DNA of 64,000 nt from Roseomonas sp. CECT 9278 (GCF_918698155.1 NZ_CAKKLX010000003.1:170464-234463), one strand, 5' to 3'; shown: positions 34,816-44,271, numbered from the stretch's first letter. Notes: a model not told the origin generated them from the letters alone. Program-made: numbers and translations.

Positions 34816-35882
34816 CGGCGGCGCACCAGCGGGTGCCAACCGTTGCCTTCCCAGTAAAACAATGGAAGCGTTGCGTCCGGCACCGAGTGGCTAAAGGCCA
34901 AAGTGAGGCCCAAACGGTTGAAACCGCGGTAGTCGTCGACCTGGCCCCCCAGGTCCGGGATCCCGGCCGCCCGGCTTGTGCGCTCGATGAATGCGGCGCC
35001 TTCCGCGCGCATGTCGTCGGGCCAGATGACGGACGCAGGGTGCAAGGCGCTGTACTCGGGCGGAAGCAGATGGCCCGGGCTGAGATGCACCGCCGGGCAT
35101 TTCGTGCGGATGTTGCGCGCGCCGAAGGCCGTGCAGATCGCGGGGCAGTAGAAGAACTCGGTGCTCGGGCTGGCATGCGCGAGAGCTTTGAAGGAGGTCG
35201 TCGTCGCGCCGATGGAGTAGGACCGCTTCCAGGTATCGACGAACTGGTTGCCCGATCCGACGAAGTCGTCGACGAAGAGGACAGGTCGGCTCGGCGTCGC
35301 CGTCGCTTCGGCCAGCGCACCGTCGGGCGGGAACAGCTGCTCCTCCCTCAATCCGACGACGGTGCGCATCATGCGGACGAAGATTGCACCGCTGTCCGAT
35401 GGGTTTGGCTGTTCCCCGGTCACGTGCGTGATGATCAGACTGTCGCAGAAACTCCTCCACAGGCGGGCTGCCGTCGGGAAGTCAGCTGCCGATTGTGCGC
35501 AACGGCTGCTGAGTGAATGGAAGCCGGCGCTGAAGACCTCCGCCGTCATAGCTCCCGATAGATAGGTAAAGCCGTTGAGGAGATGGTGCGCGTACACCGC
35601 ATCCGCATCATTGCGGAAATTTCCGAGCCAGCGGCGTGGGTCCACGCGCGCTTCAGGCGGCCACAAATGAAAATCAACGAGCGAGTTTAGCTTCCCCAGC
35701 AGAAAGGGGCGGTCGAGGTGCGAGTAGCCTGCCACGCGAGAAGAGCCCCCCCGAAACGGCGACAAACATACCTGGATGCGGTGCCAATGGTAAGTTGCCT
35801 TGTTGGGCCGTCGCGTGTTCCATTCCAAGTAGCGTTCAGGTCGTGCGGAAGGCGCGCAGCGGTTTAATCGCCTCCAGCGCAC
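34812..35882 (-). CDS. phosphoribosyltransferase-like (PRTase-type) protein, first gene of the defence operon
   Basis: Up to 356 aa. The motif VLFVDDFVGSGNQF (201-214) matches the PRPP-binding loop of type I PRTases (hhhhDDxxxTG, here with SG). An all-helical N-terminal region contains LNSLVDFHLWPPEARVDPRRW (broken by its linker). I recall such PRTase-like proteins beside ORC-CDC6 ATPases in predicted prokaryotic conflict systems. The frame opens with GTG 35882; a GTG at 35735 (307 aa) after a G-run is an equally possible start, since no ATG occurs early. It overlaps the ATPase gene by 4 nt. It may act on nucleotides or nucleic acids as the toxic component. Confidence 0.75.
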   Translation of the reverse strand: MRWRRLNRCAPSARPERYLEWNTRRPNKATYHWHRIQVCLSPFRGGSSRVAGYSHLDRPFLLGKLNSLVDFHLWPPEARVDPRRWLGNFRNDADAVYAHHLLNGFTYLSGAMTAEVFSAGFHSLSSRCAQSAADFPTAARLWRSFCDSLIITHVTGEQPNPSDSGAIFVRMMRTVVGLREEQLFPPDGALAEATATPSRPVLFVDDFVGSGNQFVDTWKRSYSIGATTTSFKALAHASPSTEFFYCPAICTAFGARNIRTKCPAVHLSPGHLLPPEYSALHPASVIWPDDMRAEGAAFIERTSRAAGIPDLGGQVDDYRGFNRLGLTLAFSHSVPDATLPLFYWEGNGWHPLVRRR

Positions 35883-36032
35883 GCCGATGCGCGCCCTACC
35901 CGCAATGCAGTTCCCGCTGCCCTACTCGCCGCTGAGACACCTGTCGAGAGGTTGTTCATGAAGTACGAAAAGGACATAGACGAGTATTAAGCCCAGCAGT
36001 AGCTCCTGTCACCTTTGTATATTCTTGTGTTG

Positions 36033-39000
36033 CTACAAGACGAAGTCGCCGGCGGTGAGCGTCTTGCTCCCGATCAGCACGATCTCGAAATCAGCAACCT
36101 GATTGCCATCGAGGTCGGCCTGAACCCAGGTGTTGCCGTCGACGCGGTTCTCGAAGCGCAGCTGCCCCCGGGTACCCGAAGCGAACGCCGCCGTCCCGAT
36201 GAAGCTGAACGCCTGGTCGCCGCCGACCGTCGTGTTCGCATCGATGGCCGAGAGATTGATCAGGTCGCCATCGGCCTGCGTGAAGTCGAGCACGCGGTCC
36301 GCGTTGGCAGCGAGCCCTGGTTCGGAGGCCACCTCGTAGCGGAAAGTGTCCGCGCCGGCCCCACCGGTGAGGGTATCGGCACCGGCACCACCAACCAGCA
36401 CATCAGCTCCATCGCCGCCGCGCAGGTCGTCGTTTCCGGCGACGCCGCGCAGGGTATCCGCACCGGCGCCCCCGTAGATGGTCTCAGCGCTTGAATGGCC
36501 AGTGCCGGCGAAGTTCCCGGATCCGACGTAGACCAACCGCTCGACATTGGCGCCGAGTGTAAGGCTCGACGCAGCCGCTCGAACCTCATCGGAGCCCTGC
36601 GCGGCAATTTCCACGACAACGTCGGTCGAGGAGTCGACGAAGTACAGATCATCACCGGTCCCGCCGACCAGCCGGTCATTGCCCAGGCCGCCATCAAGTG
36701 TGTCGTTGCCATCGCGGCCCTCGATGGTGTCGTTCCCACCGAGCCCGTCGAAGGCGTCTGCGACGTGGTCGCCGATCACCCGGTCGTTGCCGGCCGTGAT
36801 GGTCGTCACGCTGGCGAGGACCGAAGCGTAGTCCCACAGCGTCGTGTCGTCGAAGCGGATCTGCTCGATCTGACTGCTGTAGTTGCCGTAGAAGTCGCGC
36901 GTGAAGTACGCCTGCACGGTCACCTGGCCGCCGCCGGCAACGGCCATGACCAGGTCGTCTAAGTTTGTCCCGGCACGCGAGACAGTGATCGCGCCAGGCA
37001 CGATGCCGGCGGCGAAGGAGATGGTATCGACGCCGCCAGCAGTCTCGACAATGCGGTCCTGACCGTCGCCAAGATTGAAGGTATAGAGGTCGTCGCTATC
37101 GCCGCCATTGAGGGTATCGTTGCCAAGGCTGCCGACGATGGTGTCGTTGCCGCCGCCGACATGGAGGTCGTATCCGCCGAAGATGGAGTCGGCGCCATCG
37201 CCACCCTCCAGCAGGTCGTTGCCGGCACCGCCATCGAGCGTGTCCAGGCCGGTCCCACCGTTGGCAACATCGTTCCCGACGCCGGCCAGCAGGCGATCAT
37301 TGCCGGCGCCGCCATCGAGCGTGTCGTTGCCGGCGCGGCCATCGATCGTGTCGTTGCCGTCCAAGCCGCTGATCGTATTGTGGTTCTGATCGCTGATCAG
37401 GATATCGGCGCCTGCGGTGCCGGTCGTGAGCCTAGTGAGGATGCTCGCATAGTCCCAGCTTGTGCCACTGGCGAAGTTGATGGCCTCGATACGGGAGGCG
37501 TAGGTGTCCCAGAGTCCAGCGGTGAAGTAGGCCTTGACGGTGACTTGGTCGCCTCCTGCGATGGAGATGACCAGGTCGTCCGCGTTACTGCCGGCTCGGG
37601 AGAGAGTGATGTCCCCGGGGGCGATGTCGGGCGCGAACGAGATGGTGTCGATACCGTTGGTCGTGCTGTTGTCCGGCTCGCTGATGATGTCCTGGCCGTC
37701 GCCGCGAGAGAAGAAATAAACGTCGTCACCCTTGCCAGCATTGAGGGTATCGCTACCGGCGCCGCCTTCAAGCGTGTCGTTGCCGGCGGTGTTGTAGTAG
37801 CTGGTACCCCCAAAAAGGCTGTCATTCCCCGCGCCGCCCCGGAGGTGATCATCCCCCTCCTCGCCGTCTAGCTTGTCAGCGCTATCGCCACCGTCGAGCG
37901 TGTCTGCGCCGTCGCGGCCATACAGCCAGTCGTTTCCGGCAGCGCCGCCGAACGCATTGGCGGCTTCGTCGCCATAGAGGGTGTCGTTGCCGGCAGCGCC
38001 AGTGGTGAGGATGCCGAAAAGCTCATCGTAGTCCCACACGGTACCGTCGGCGAACCGGACGTCCTCGATACGATTGGAGTAGTTGCTGGAGTAGTCCAGC
38101 CAGAAGTAGTTTACGATGGTAACCTGTCCGCCGCCCGCGACGTTGATCACCAGGTCGTTCGCGGCGGCTCCGGCGCGTGAAAGGATGACATCGCGGGGAA
38201 GGATGTCCGCCGCGAAGGCGACGGCATCATCGCCGGACGTATCGAGGATGCGGTCCTGTCCATCACCAAGGGAGAAGAAGTATACGTCGGCACCGTTGCC
38301 CGCATTGAGCGTATCGTTGCCGATGCCGCCCTCGAGCGTGTCGTTGCCGGCGGTGCTGGTGTAGCTAGCGCCCCCAAAAAGGCTGTCATTGCCCGCGCCG
38401 CCCTGTAGCAGGTCGTCGCCCTCGCCGCCTTCGAGCGTGTCCAGTCCGTCGCCGCCCCCAAGGGTGTCGGCGCCATCGCGACCATACAACCAGTCGTTGC
38501 CTGCGGCACCGCCGAAAGCATTCGACGCTTCGTCGCCATGCAGCGTGTCGTTGCCCACCGTGCCAGAGGTGACGATGCCGAAAACGGCGTCGTAGTCCCA
38601 ACTGGTCCCGTCGGCGAAGCGGATTTGCTCAATGCGATTGGAGTAGTTGCTGGAGTAGTCCAGCCAGAAGTAGTTTACGATGGTGACCTGTCCGCCGCCC
38701 GCGACGGAGATCACCAGGTCGTTCGCGGCGGCTCCGGCGCGTGAAAGGGTGACATCGCCGGGAAGGATGTCCGCGGCGAGCGTCAGGGCGTCGTTGCCGG
38801 CCGCATCGACGACGCGGTCTTGGCCATCCCCTCGAGCGAAGAGGTAGACGTCGTCGCCCTGGCCGCCGTTGAGGGTGTCGTTCCCGGCGCCGCCGATGAC
38901 CATGTCCGCGGCCGTCGTGCCGTTCCGCGTCTCGGCGCTGCTGGTTCCGCGAACTTCGAACTTTCCCACATCCGCCGAGGCCAAGGCAAAGCCGAGGCCG

Positions 39001-40718
39001 GCCGCCGTTGCGGCAAGAAACCAGGTCTCGTAGTCCGCGGTGGGCGTTTCCTGGGTCGGTGCGGCGTCGTTGAAGATCGGGGAGACATGCTTCCACCAGG
39101 CCAGCTTTGCGTCGAAGCCGCCGGACACGGCCGCCGCGGCAGTGCCGGCGAGCTCCAGCGCTGCTTCGAGGTCGGCGATGACGACGCTATCGCTCAGGTA
39201 GTCGTAGGCGCCGATACCGACCACGTCGCTGAGTTGCGCCTGCACGAACAGATGCGCCGCCACGGCGCGCTGGACAGCCGCGAAGGCGGCCTCGAGATCG
39301 GCGGTGGCGTTGACGCCCGGGTTGGTGCCCCAGCCGTTCTGCAGGAACGGCTGGTCGAGGAAGCGCTCGAGAAAGGTTAGCTGGCGGGCATCGATGTAGG
39401 GGCCGCGGGCGGTGGGCGAGATGCCGTCGACCTCAGCCCAGCGGTACATGATGTCGCGGATCTGGGCGTCGGTGACGTCGGCGATGGGGGTTTCGACGAA
39501 GTCCTGCACCAGGTCGAGCAGGGTGGCGTCGCGGCTCATCTGGGCGGTGAGGCCGGAGATGATGCCGTAGCCGCGGAGTGTGGGGAGGACGAGCGCCTCA
39601 GGAACGATCTCGACCGGGCGGGCGTCGAAGGAGAAGGCCTGGTTCACGCTGAACCAGACATCGGCGATGGTGCCGGTGCCGCCGGCGGTCCAGGTGAAGG
39701 TGGAGGTGTCGGTGACGGAGTTGCCGGCGATGGTCTGCGGCGTGGTCAGGTGGACCGAGGCGAGGCTAATGGAGGCGATGCCGGCCGCGGTGAGGGATTG
39801 CAGCTCGCCGGCCTCTGAGACGCCGTTGCCGTTGAGGTCGCGCCAGACCTTGAGGTCGGCGAAGGCGGCGTCGGAGGCGTCGATGACGTTGTCGGCGTTG
39901 CTGTCGAGCAGGCGGAGCGAGGCGAAGCCGTCGGAGGGGGAGCCGCCGAAGAGTTCGTTGCGGGTTTCGATGTAGCCGTTGTCGTCGAGGTCGATCGCGA
40001 GGAGGGCGTCGTCGGCGCCGACCCAGCCGACACGCTCGACGAAGCCGTCATTGTCGAGGTCGAAGAAGGCGGTGGAGTCCGCGACGGAGATCAGGTCTAG
40101 GCCGTCGCCGTCGAGGTCGAGCGTGAGCGGGGATATTTTCTCTTCGCCATCTTTGACATGATCTTTCGCCTTCTGCGCAGCGGCGCCTTCCTTATATCCG
40201 GGAACTCCGAATTCTTGACCGTTCGTCGGATCAACGAGCTTCCCACCCGGTAAACTTTGCCTTAGTAAATCCATTAGAATTCCAAATGGATGCATCCAAC
40301 TTGGACTGTAATGCGGGCCATTTTGTTCTGGATGAGAGTGTCCTGCGATATGCATTAGTTCATGATTTATGCCAGAGACCATTTGAGGAAAATCAGTATT
40401 CGGTCTCATAAATAGAGTTCCAGTAGGCTCATGAGCGTAGTGCGCGTCATTAATTATTGGTTGTTCAGGCATTACAATTCTATTATATTCATCGACATCT
40501 GTTGTGATTGTAATTTCTCTATTATTTATTGGAAGAATATGGTTTTCAACAATTGAGTGTTGTCTTAAGGACATTGAATAATCAAGTGCTTGAACTATTC
40601 TGTCACGATCAATAGGTGTAACGACGCCAGCAAATCGAAACGTTGTTGTTCCGTTCGCTCCATTGTAGCTGTAGCTACCATCAGAATTTTGTGTTAAGGA
40701 GGTTAGCTGCACCGGCAT
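36033..40718 (-). CDS. RTX-repeat exoprotein with N-terminal metzincin-like toxin module
   Basis: 1561 aa. Residues 1-195 form a module coded by AT-rich DNA with the zinc-protease motif HELMHIAGHSH (119-129, fitting HExxHxxGxxH). At about 195 composition changes sharply and a widespread RTX core begins with SPLTLDLDGDGLDL and EF-hand-like loops (to about 345), then a helical region (about 370-600) and many GGxGxDxLxGG-type calcium-binding nonapeptides in blocks (about 620-1490), separated by domains containing WDYDAVFGI or similar. The end DFEIVLIGSKTLTAGDFVL is a type I secretion-type C-terminus. No transporter genes are in the window. Probably an exported protease toxin. Confidence 0.87.
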   Translation of the reverse strand: MPVQLTSLTQNSDGSYSYNGANGTTTFRFAGVVTPIDRDRIVQALDYSMSLRQHSIVENHILPINNREITITTDVDEYNRIVMPEQPIINDAHYAHEPTGTLFMRPNTDFPQMVSGINHELMHIAGHSHPEQNGPHYSPSWMHPFGILMDLLRQSLPGGKLVDPTNGQEFGVPGYKEGAAAQKAKDHVKDGEEKISPLTLDLDGDGLDLISVADSTAFFDLDNDGFVERVGWVGADDALLAIDLDDNGYIETRNELFGGSPSDGFASLRLLDSNADNVIDASDAAFADLKVWRDLNGNGVSEAGELQSLTAAGIASISLASVHLTTPQTIAGNSVTDTSTFTWTAGGTGTIADVWFSVNQAFSFDARPVEIVPEALVLPTLRGYGIISGLTAQMSRDATLLDLVQDFVETPIADVTDAQIRDIMYRWAEVDGISPTARGPYIDARQLTFLERFLDQPFLQNGWGTNPGVNATADLEAAFAAVQRAVAAHLFVQAQLSDVVGIGAYDYLSDSVVIADLEAALELAGTAAAAVSGGFDAKLAWWKHVSPIFNDAAPTQETPTADYETWFLAATAAGLGFALASADVGKFEVRGTSSAETRNGTTAADMVIGGAGNDTLNGGQGDDVYLFARGDGQDRVVDAAGNDALTLAADILPGDVTLSRAGAAANDLVISVAGGGQVTIVNYFWLDYSSNYSNRIEQIRFADGTSWDYDAVFGIVTSGTVGNDTLHGDEASNAFGGAAGNDWLYGRDGADTLGGGDGLDTLEGGEGDDLLQGGAGNDSLFGGASYTSTAGNDTLEGGIGNDTLNAGNGADVYFFSLGDGQDRILDTSGDDAVAFAADILPRDVILSRAGAAANDLVINVAGGGQVTIVNYFWLDYSSNYSNRIEDVRFADGTVWDYDELFGILTTGAAGNDTLYGDEAANAFGGAAGNDWLYGRDGADTLDGGDSADKLDGEEGDDHLRGGAGNDSLFGGTSYYNTAGNDTLEGGAGSDTLNAGKGDDVYFFSRGDGQDIISEPDNSTTNGIDTISFAPDIAPGDITLSRAGSNADDLVISIAGGDQVTVKAYFTAGLWDTYASRIEAINFASGTSWDYASILTRLTTGTAGADILISDQNHNTISGLDGNDTIDGRAGNDTLDGGAGNDRLLAGVGNDVANGGTGLDTLDGGAGNDLLEGGDGADSIFGGYDLHVGGGNDTIVGSLGNDTLNGGDSDDLYTFNLGDGQDRIVETAGGVDTISFAAGIVPGAITVSRAGTNLDDLVMAVAGGGQVTVQAYFTRDFYGNYSSQIEQIRFDDTTLWDYASVLASVTTITAGNDRVIGDHVADAFDGLGGNDTIEGRDGNDTLDGGLGNDRLVGGTGDDLYFVDSSTDVVVEIAAQGSDEVRAAASSLTLGANVERLVYVGSGNFAGTGHSSAETIYGGAGADTLRGVAGNDDLRGGDGADVLVGGAGADTLTGGAGADTFRYEVASEPGLAANADRVLDFTQADGDLINLSAIDANTTVGGDQAFSFIGTAAFASGTRGQLRFENRVDGNTWVQADLDGNQVADFEIVLIGSKTLTAGDFVL

Positions 40719-40753
40719 GATTGCTTCCTTTATCTCGGATTATGTTCTATTTT

Positions 40754-41608
40754 TTACCTTAGCGTTAATCGAATAAACTCACTTGCATAATCTAAGTAAT
40801 TTATGATGTCATCGATCGATGAAATCTGAAAATTTATCATTACATGTAAACCGTTATCTAATGATCGTACTGCGCGGCAATTTATACGATCGCGACCCTG
40901 AAAATTTTGCCGCGGGCTGCGTTGTTGCAGATATTCGACTGAACAAAAACCATCGAACAGCACATTTGAGTCATTTCGATATGAAAATAATGATGTTATC
41001 ATCCTATTAATCTCATGATATTGCGCGAACAAAATTGGCCCGGCGCCAATATTTTCTGTAAAAATAGAAGGTGAGCTTAATGTTGGTATGAAATATGGTG
41101 GGCGATGCGCACTAAAGTGAACATGTATAGCATCCGAGCACCAATCCGGCGCACGCAGCCAACATTCTCTAGTGCGCCCGCTCTCTGCACCTAAGGCATC
41201 TCCTAAAATGATGAGAGCTACAACATCTTGGCGGGAAACTCCCTCCAAGGAGTTAGCCCTGGCATTTGGTCCAAGGACCGATAGAGGAATTCGCAATCTA
41301 TTTCCATTAATAATATAAGTTATTCCCTGATTTTCATTTATATTACTAGCGCTTTGCAGGATATATGAATTATTGCTGGGCCCCAAATTGGGGACAGCAC
41401 CTATTGCACAGGAATTTAAACCAACGCACACAAATATTAAGACGATATTCTTAATTGATGCCCAAGAGATGAACAATTTAGCTACATTAATTTTCAATAT
41501 CGTTCTGTTTTCACATCTAAATACTATGTTTTTATTTCCGATTCTTGCATAGTGGTCAGCCTGTCTTGGTCTGTTTTCGTCTGCCGAATAAACAACGCGC
41601 CGCGCCAT
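40754..41608 (-). CDS. AT-rich predicted lipoprotein, candidate immunity protein for the RTX toxin
   Basis: The open frame is 284 aa, but the hydrophobic segment and lipobox (IKNIVLIFVCVGLNSC, Cys about 66) lie unusually far in, so the real start may be a TTG near residue 38 or 45, giving a normal signal peptide. The mature part, with VSRQDVVALIILGDALG and a cysteine pair CWLRAPDWC, is not a family I recognise. It is just upstream of the RTX gene and shares its abnormal low GC, as does only the toxin's N-terminal module. A periplasmic immunity role is inference. Confidence 0.6.
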   Translation of the reverse strand: MARRVVYSADENRPRQADHYARIGNKNIVFRCENRTILKINVAKLFISWASIKNIVLIFVCVGLNSCAIGAVPNLGPSNNSYILQSASNINENQGITYIINGNRLRIPLSVLGPNARANSLEGVSRQDVVALIILGDALGAESGRTRECWLRAPDWCSDAIHVHFSAHRPPYFIPTLSSPSIFTENIGAGPILFAQYHEINRMITSLFSYRNDSNVLFDGFCSVEYLQQRSPRQNFQGRDRINCRAVRSLDNGLHVMINFQISSIDDIINYLDYASEFIRLTLR

Positions 41609-41949
41609 CTTAAATCCACCTTTAGCGACCTAACCAATACTTCATTTGCTCTCGCGCTTGCGTCAAAAAATCGTTATTTCAAGTCTTTGGGTGGGAGGGT
41701 CTGGCCGGGAGGGCTCCGACGCGGTGGCTCGGACTTCAATGCCGCGTAGGTGCGCCGTCTGGCGCGGCAGATCGGAGACGCCGCCCATGCTCGCTGTCTG
41801 CTGGCGTGCCATGCTCGCCGTCTGCTGGCGTGGCAGCGATCCACGACGGCGGCACGCGCTCGAAGGCTGCGTGGCTCGGCCGTGCGACCCTGTAGATTGT
41901 CAGGAACTAGGTCGTACGCTTCAGCGCTGAGGGCCCCTAGGGTCTGATC
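41609..41949. other. gene-free junction between AT-rich cassette and IS remnant
   Basis: About 340 bp in which composition returns from AT-rich (to about 41650) to GC-rich. A short direct duplication, catgctcgc followed by tgtctgctggcgtg / cgtctgctggcgtg, occurs at about 41787-41832. No gene, terminator or RNA is evident. Confidence 0.5.
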
Positions 41950-42179
41950 GACCGCGAGGCGCCCGGGCCCGACGCCTGCGCTGGCTGCCGGCCTTGGGCG
42001 ACCCGCTGGAGCGGGTTCGCACGGTGGTGGGGTTCGAGGCGTTCCGGGCGGGACTGGAGGCGATGCTGCCGCGCCCGGACCGCAGCCGCGGCGGCCGCCC
42101 GCCCTACGGCGCGATGCTGATGTCCGGGTGCTGGTGGGCCAGGCGCTCTACACGCCGTCCAACTGCGCGATCGGCTCTC
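41950..42179 (+). pseudogene. 5' remnant of an IS5-family-type transposase gene
   Basis: Translated pieces GDPLERVRTVVGFEAFRAGL and LPRPDRSRGGRPPYGAMLM match the N-terminal part of IS5-type transposases (usual continuation FKVLVLQALYGLSD). One base is missing after the second Met of MLM; the sequence resumes in another frame as VLVGQALYTPS and then ends. No DDE catalytic part, inverted ends or target duplication remain. It is a dead fragment marking past insertion in the island. Confidence 0.7.
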
Positions 42180-42263
42180 GTTCAGCCGACCGAGCACAGT
42201 CACCCGCGGGGCATCGCCAGTCGCACCCAGTTGCGCGACGCCTGGGCCGACGCCATCCGCCAG
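42180..42263 (+). pseudogene. fragment of a second copy of the 99-aa island gene at 43827
   Basis: The translation VQPTEHSHPRGIASRTQLRD and AWADAIR matches LQATEHGRLRGVASREQLRD and AWADSIH in the intact gene (its residues 38-64). It follows directly after the IS remnant, has no start codon or remaining 3' half, and so is the broken end of a duplicated gene. Confidence 0.65.
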
Positions 42264-42838
42264 GCGGCATACACCGGAAGGGGCCGGGTTCAGTGGGATG
42301 GATGGCTGAGCGGAGGCGCGTCGAGTTTTTTTCGGATTTCCGAGCAATCAACGCGTGCGGCCGTTCAAGTCGTCGGCGATCTTCGCCGCGCTCTGTGCCC
42401 TTCCGTGGGCACACCGCCGGGCGGCGTGGTCGGTCCCAGACGGCAGCGCGCTGGACGAACGGGAACTGTGGGACAGGTGGCATACACCCAAAGGGCACCG
42501 CTGACGCTCGATGCCCAAGGCCACCCGGGGGTGCAGGCAGCCCTCGTGAAGAAGCGAGCGTGCCGCGTGTCCGTCTCTTGGTGGCATGCGGGCCTGATGC
42601 GACGGGCCGGCTCCGCCGGAACAGATCGCGAAGGCAGGCGGGACCATCCGGCGCCAGGCGCGGGACTGGTCCCGCTTTGCCTTCCGCTCCGAACCTCACC
42701 ACCAGAACAAGCCTGAGCACTTACTTCTCCTTCTGGTTGAGCGGGCGAAATGTCGTTGCGATTTCGCGGCGGATTTCCGTCGGTCTGGCGCATCGGCCTC
42801 GGCGCCATCATCTCTGGGCCTATGCAGGACCATCGCCC
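42264..42838. other. 575-bp degenerate region, no gene recognised
   Basis: Open frames here are fragmented and resemble no family on either strand. A motif ggcatacacc occurs at about 42268 and 42481, suggesting old duplication. It probably represents decayed island DNA between remnants and the next intact gene. Confidence 0.45.
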
Positions 42839-43684
42839 GTGACCGTGACCCCCGCGTTCGACCTCCTCGCTGCGAGGTACTTGAAGGACCAGGACGCGGC
42901 ACCGAAGCTGCGGGATCTGGCGCGCGCCGTCGCCCAATTCCGCGAGAACAACCCAACGCCCGGACAACGCAGTGCCCGAAAGGCCGACCTCGTCGCAGTT
43001 GCCAGCGCGGCTCACCGGCTCAGGACGGCTCTCCGGAAGATCGATCTGTCGACCCGCGTGGAAGCGTTAAGCGTTGGCATGTCCCAGCAGAGCGCCCCGC
43101 CCCCCATGACGATGAAGGGTGACGCACGGCGCATGGAACCGACTTTGGCAGCCGAGGGGTCGTGCCCCGACACGGGCGTCCCTGACGCATCGGAGCTGGT
43201 CGGGAATGTCGCGTCGGTAGGAGAGGGCGCCGGCTCCGATATCGTCGAAGCGGAACCAGCGGGGGAAAGCGGGGACGTCGTGAAGGACATCACGGCACAC
43301 AGCCGCGCAACCATGCTCGCTGATCTTGCTCGGCTGGACGGTTTGCTCGCGACCGTTGAACGTGGCTTCGCGGCCGTGAGCCAAGGTGACGAGCTTGCCG
43401 GACGCAACGGCGCGCCCGTCCGTCATGACGCACTGCAGATGGGACTGGAGGGCCTGAAGATCCTCTGGACCCAGTACCGCAGAGACGAGGCGACGCAGAG
43501 CCTTGGCGAAGACGGGTTCGCTGCCCTCGCTCTGGCCATGTTCGGCGCCAAGGCAGTTGGATTTGACGACGGGACAGTCATGGGCGCGGTTGTCGATTTC
43601 CTGCCACGCAACAAATCCGAACGCTCGGCGGATTGGGATACAAAAATATTCGACGCCTTCTGCGAAAGAGCGCTAAAATTATAA
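42839..43684 (+). CDS. unknown island protein (281 aa)
   Basis: It starts at GTG 42839 with AGGA 10 nt upstream; the frame is open further 5' but through decayed sequence. The N-terminal helical region (VTPAFDLLAARYLKDQDAAPK, LRDLARAVAQFREN) is followed by a low-complexity acidic middle (about 85-150) and a C-terminal helical part ending with a conserved-looking VMGAVVDFLPRNKSERS and WDTKIFDAFCERAL. No catalytic motif, signal peptide or membrane helix. The family is not recognised. The gap to the next gene is AT-rich and may hold a promoter. Confidence 0.6.
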   Translation: MTVTPAFDLLAARYLKDQDAAPKLRDLARAVAQFRENNPTPGQRSARKADLVAVASAAHRLRTALRKIDLSTRVEALSVGMSQQSAPPPMTMKGDARRMEPTLAAEGSCPDTGVPDASELVGNVASVGEGAGSDIVEAEPAGESGDVVKDITAHSRATMLADLARLDGLLATVERGFAAVSQGDELAGRNGAPVRHDALQMGLEGLKILWTQYRRDEATQSLGEDGFAALALAMFGAKAVGFDDGTVMGAVVDFLPRNKSERSADWDTKIFDAFCERALKL

Positions 43685-43826
43685 TGTAAAATTGTCCAAG
43701 ATATACTATCTTCATTGAAATACTTAGTAGTGAATACAATATAATGACTGCGGCACCTTTGCGTCCGCACGGCCGCCAGCGCGCTGGATGGCCATCACGA
43801 TCACATCCCAATCAGGAACATCTCTC

Positions 43827-44126
43827 ATGAACCAGGAAAACCCTCCAGGCGCGTCCGCGTGCCTGGATTGGACCGTGCTGTCCAACGACCTCGAGGCGGT
43901 GTTCGCCGCAGCCCGGCGCATCTCGTCCCTCATGCGCCTGCAGGCGACCGAGCATGGCCGCCTGCGAGGCGTCGCGAGTCGCGAACAGCTGCGCGATGCC
44001 TGGGCCGACAGCATCCACCTCATGACTGCTGCCGAGGCCGACCTGGCCGGGGCGACGCAGCGCCTCTCCTCCCAGGCGAGCGCCATTCTCGGCGCCGTCA
44101 TGGATGCGGAGGACAGCGCGACCTGA
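43827..44126 (+). CDS. small unknown island protein (99 aa)
   Basis: Helical, cytoplasmic-looking protein starting MNQENPPGASACLDWTVL; ATG 43827 has AGGA upstream, while an earlier in-frame start at 43788 lacks one. The central stretch LQATEHGRLRGVASREQLRD is duplicated in the fragment at 42180-42263, so this gene belongs to a family carried by the island. A perfect terminator follows 10 bp after the stop. Function unknown. Confidence 0.6.
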   Translation: MNQENPPGASACLDWTVLSNDLEAVFAAARRISSLMRLQATEHGRLRGVASREQLRDAWADSIHLMTAAEADLAGATQRLSSQASAILGAVMDAEDSAT

Positions 44127-44136
44127 CCAACCAAAG

Positions 44137-44167
44137 AGCCCCGCCGGAGCGATCCGGCGGGGCTTTT
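44137..44167 (+). terminator. rho-independent terminator of the 99-aa gene
   Basis: A 12-bp perfect stem, agccccgccgga (44137-44148) and tccggcggggct (44153-44164), has a gcga tetraloop and a short T-run to 44167. It separates the small gene from the recombinase operon. Confidence 0.92.
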
Positions 44168-44271
44168 CGCGTTGCTGGGCCCGCTGATCCGAGCGCGTCG
44201 AAAGTCGCCGGGTTTCTCCAGCATCTTGTTGCTGCGATCGGCAAAAAACGTGGCTACTGCCCTCGATCGCC

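Noticed and set aside
42128..42838. 5' extension of the 281-aa gene to give a 518-aa protein
   Set aside because: The extension runs through the IS remnant and the broken gene copy in a wrong frame; GTG 42839 with AGGA upstream is a better start.
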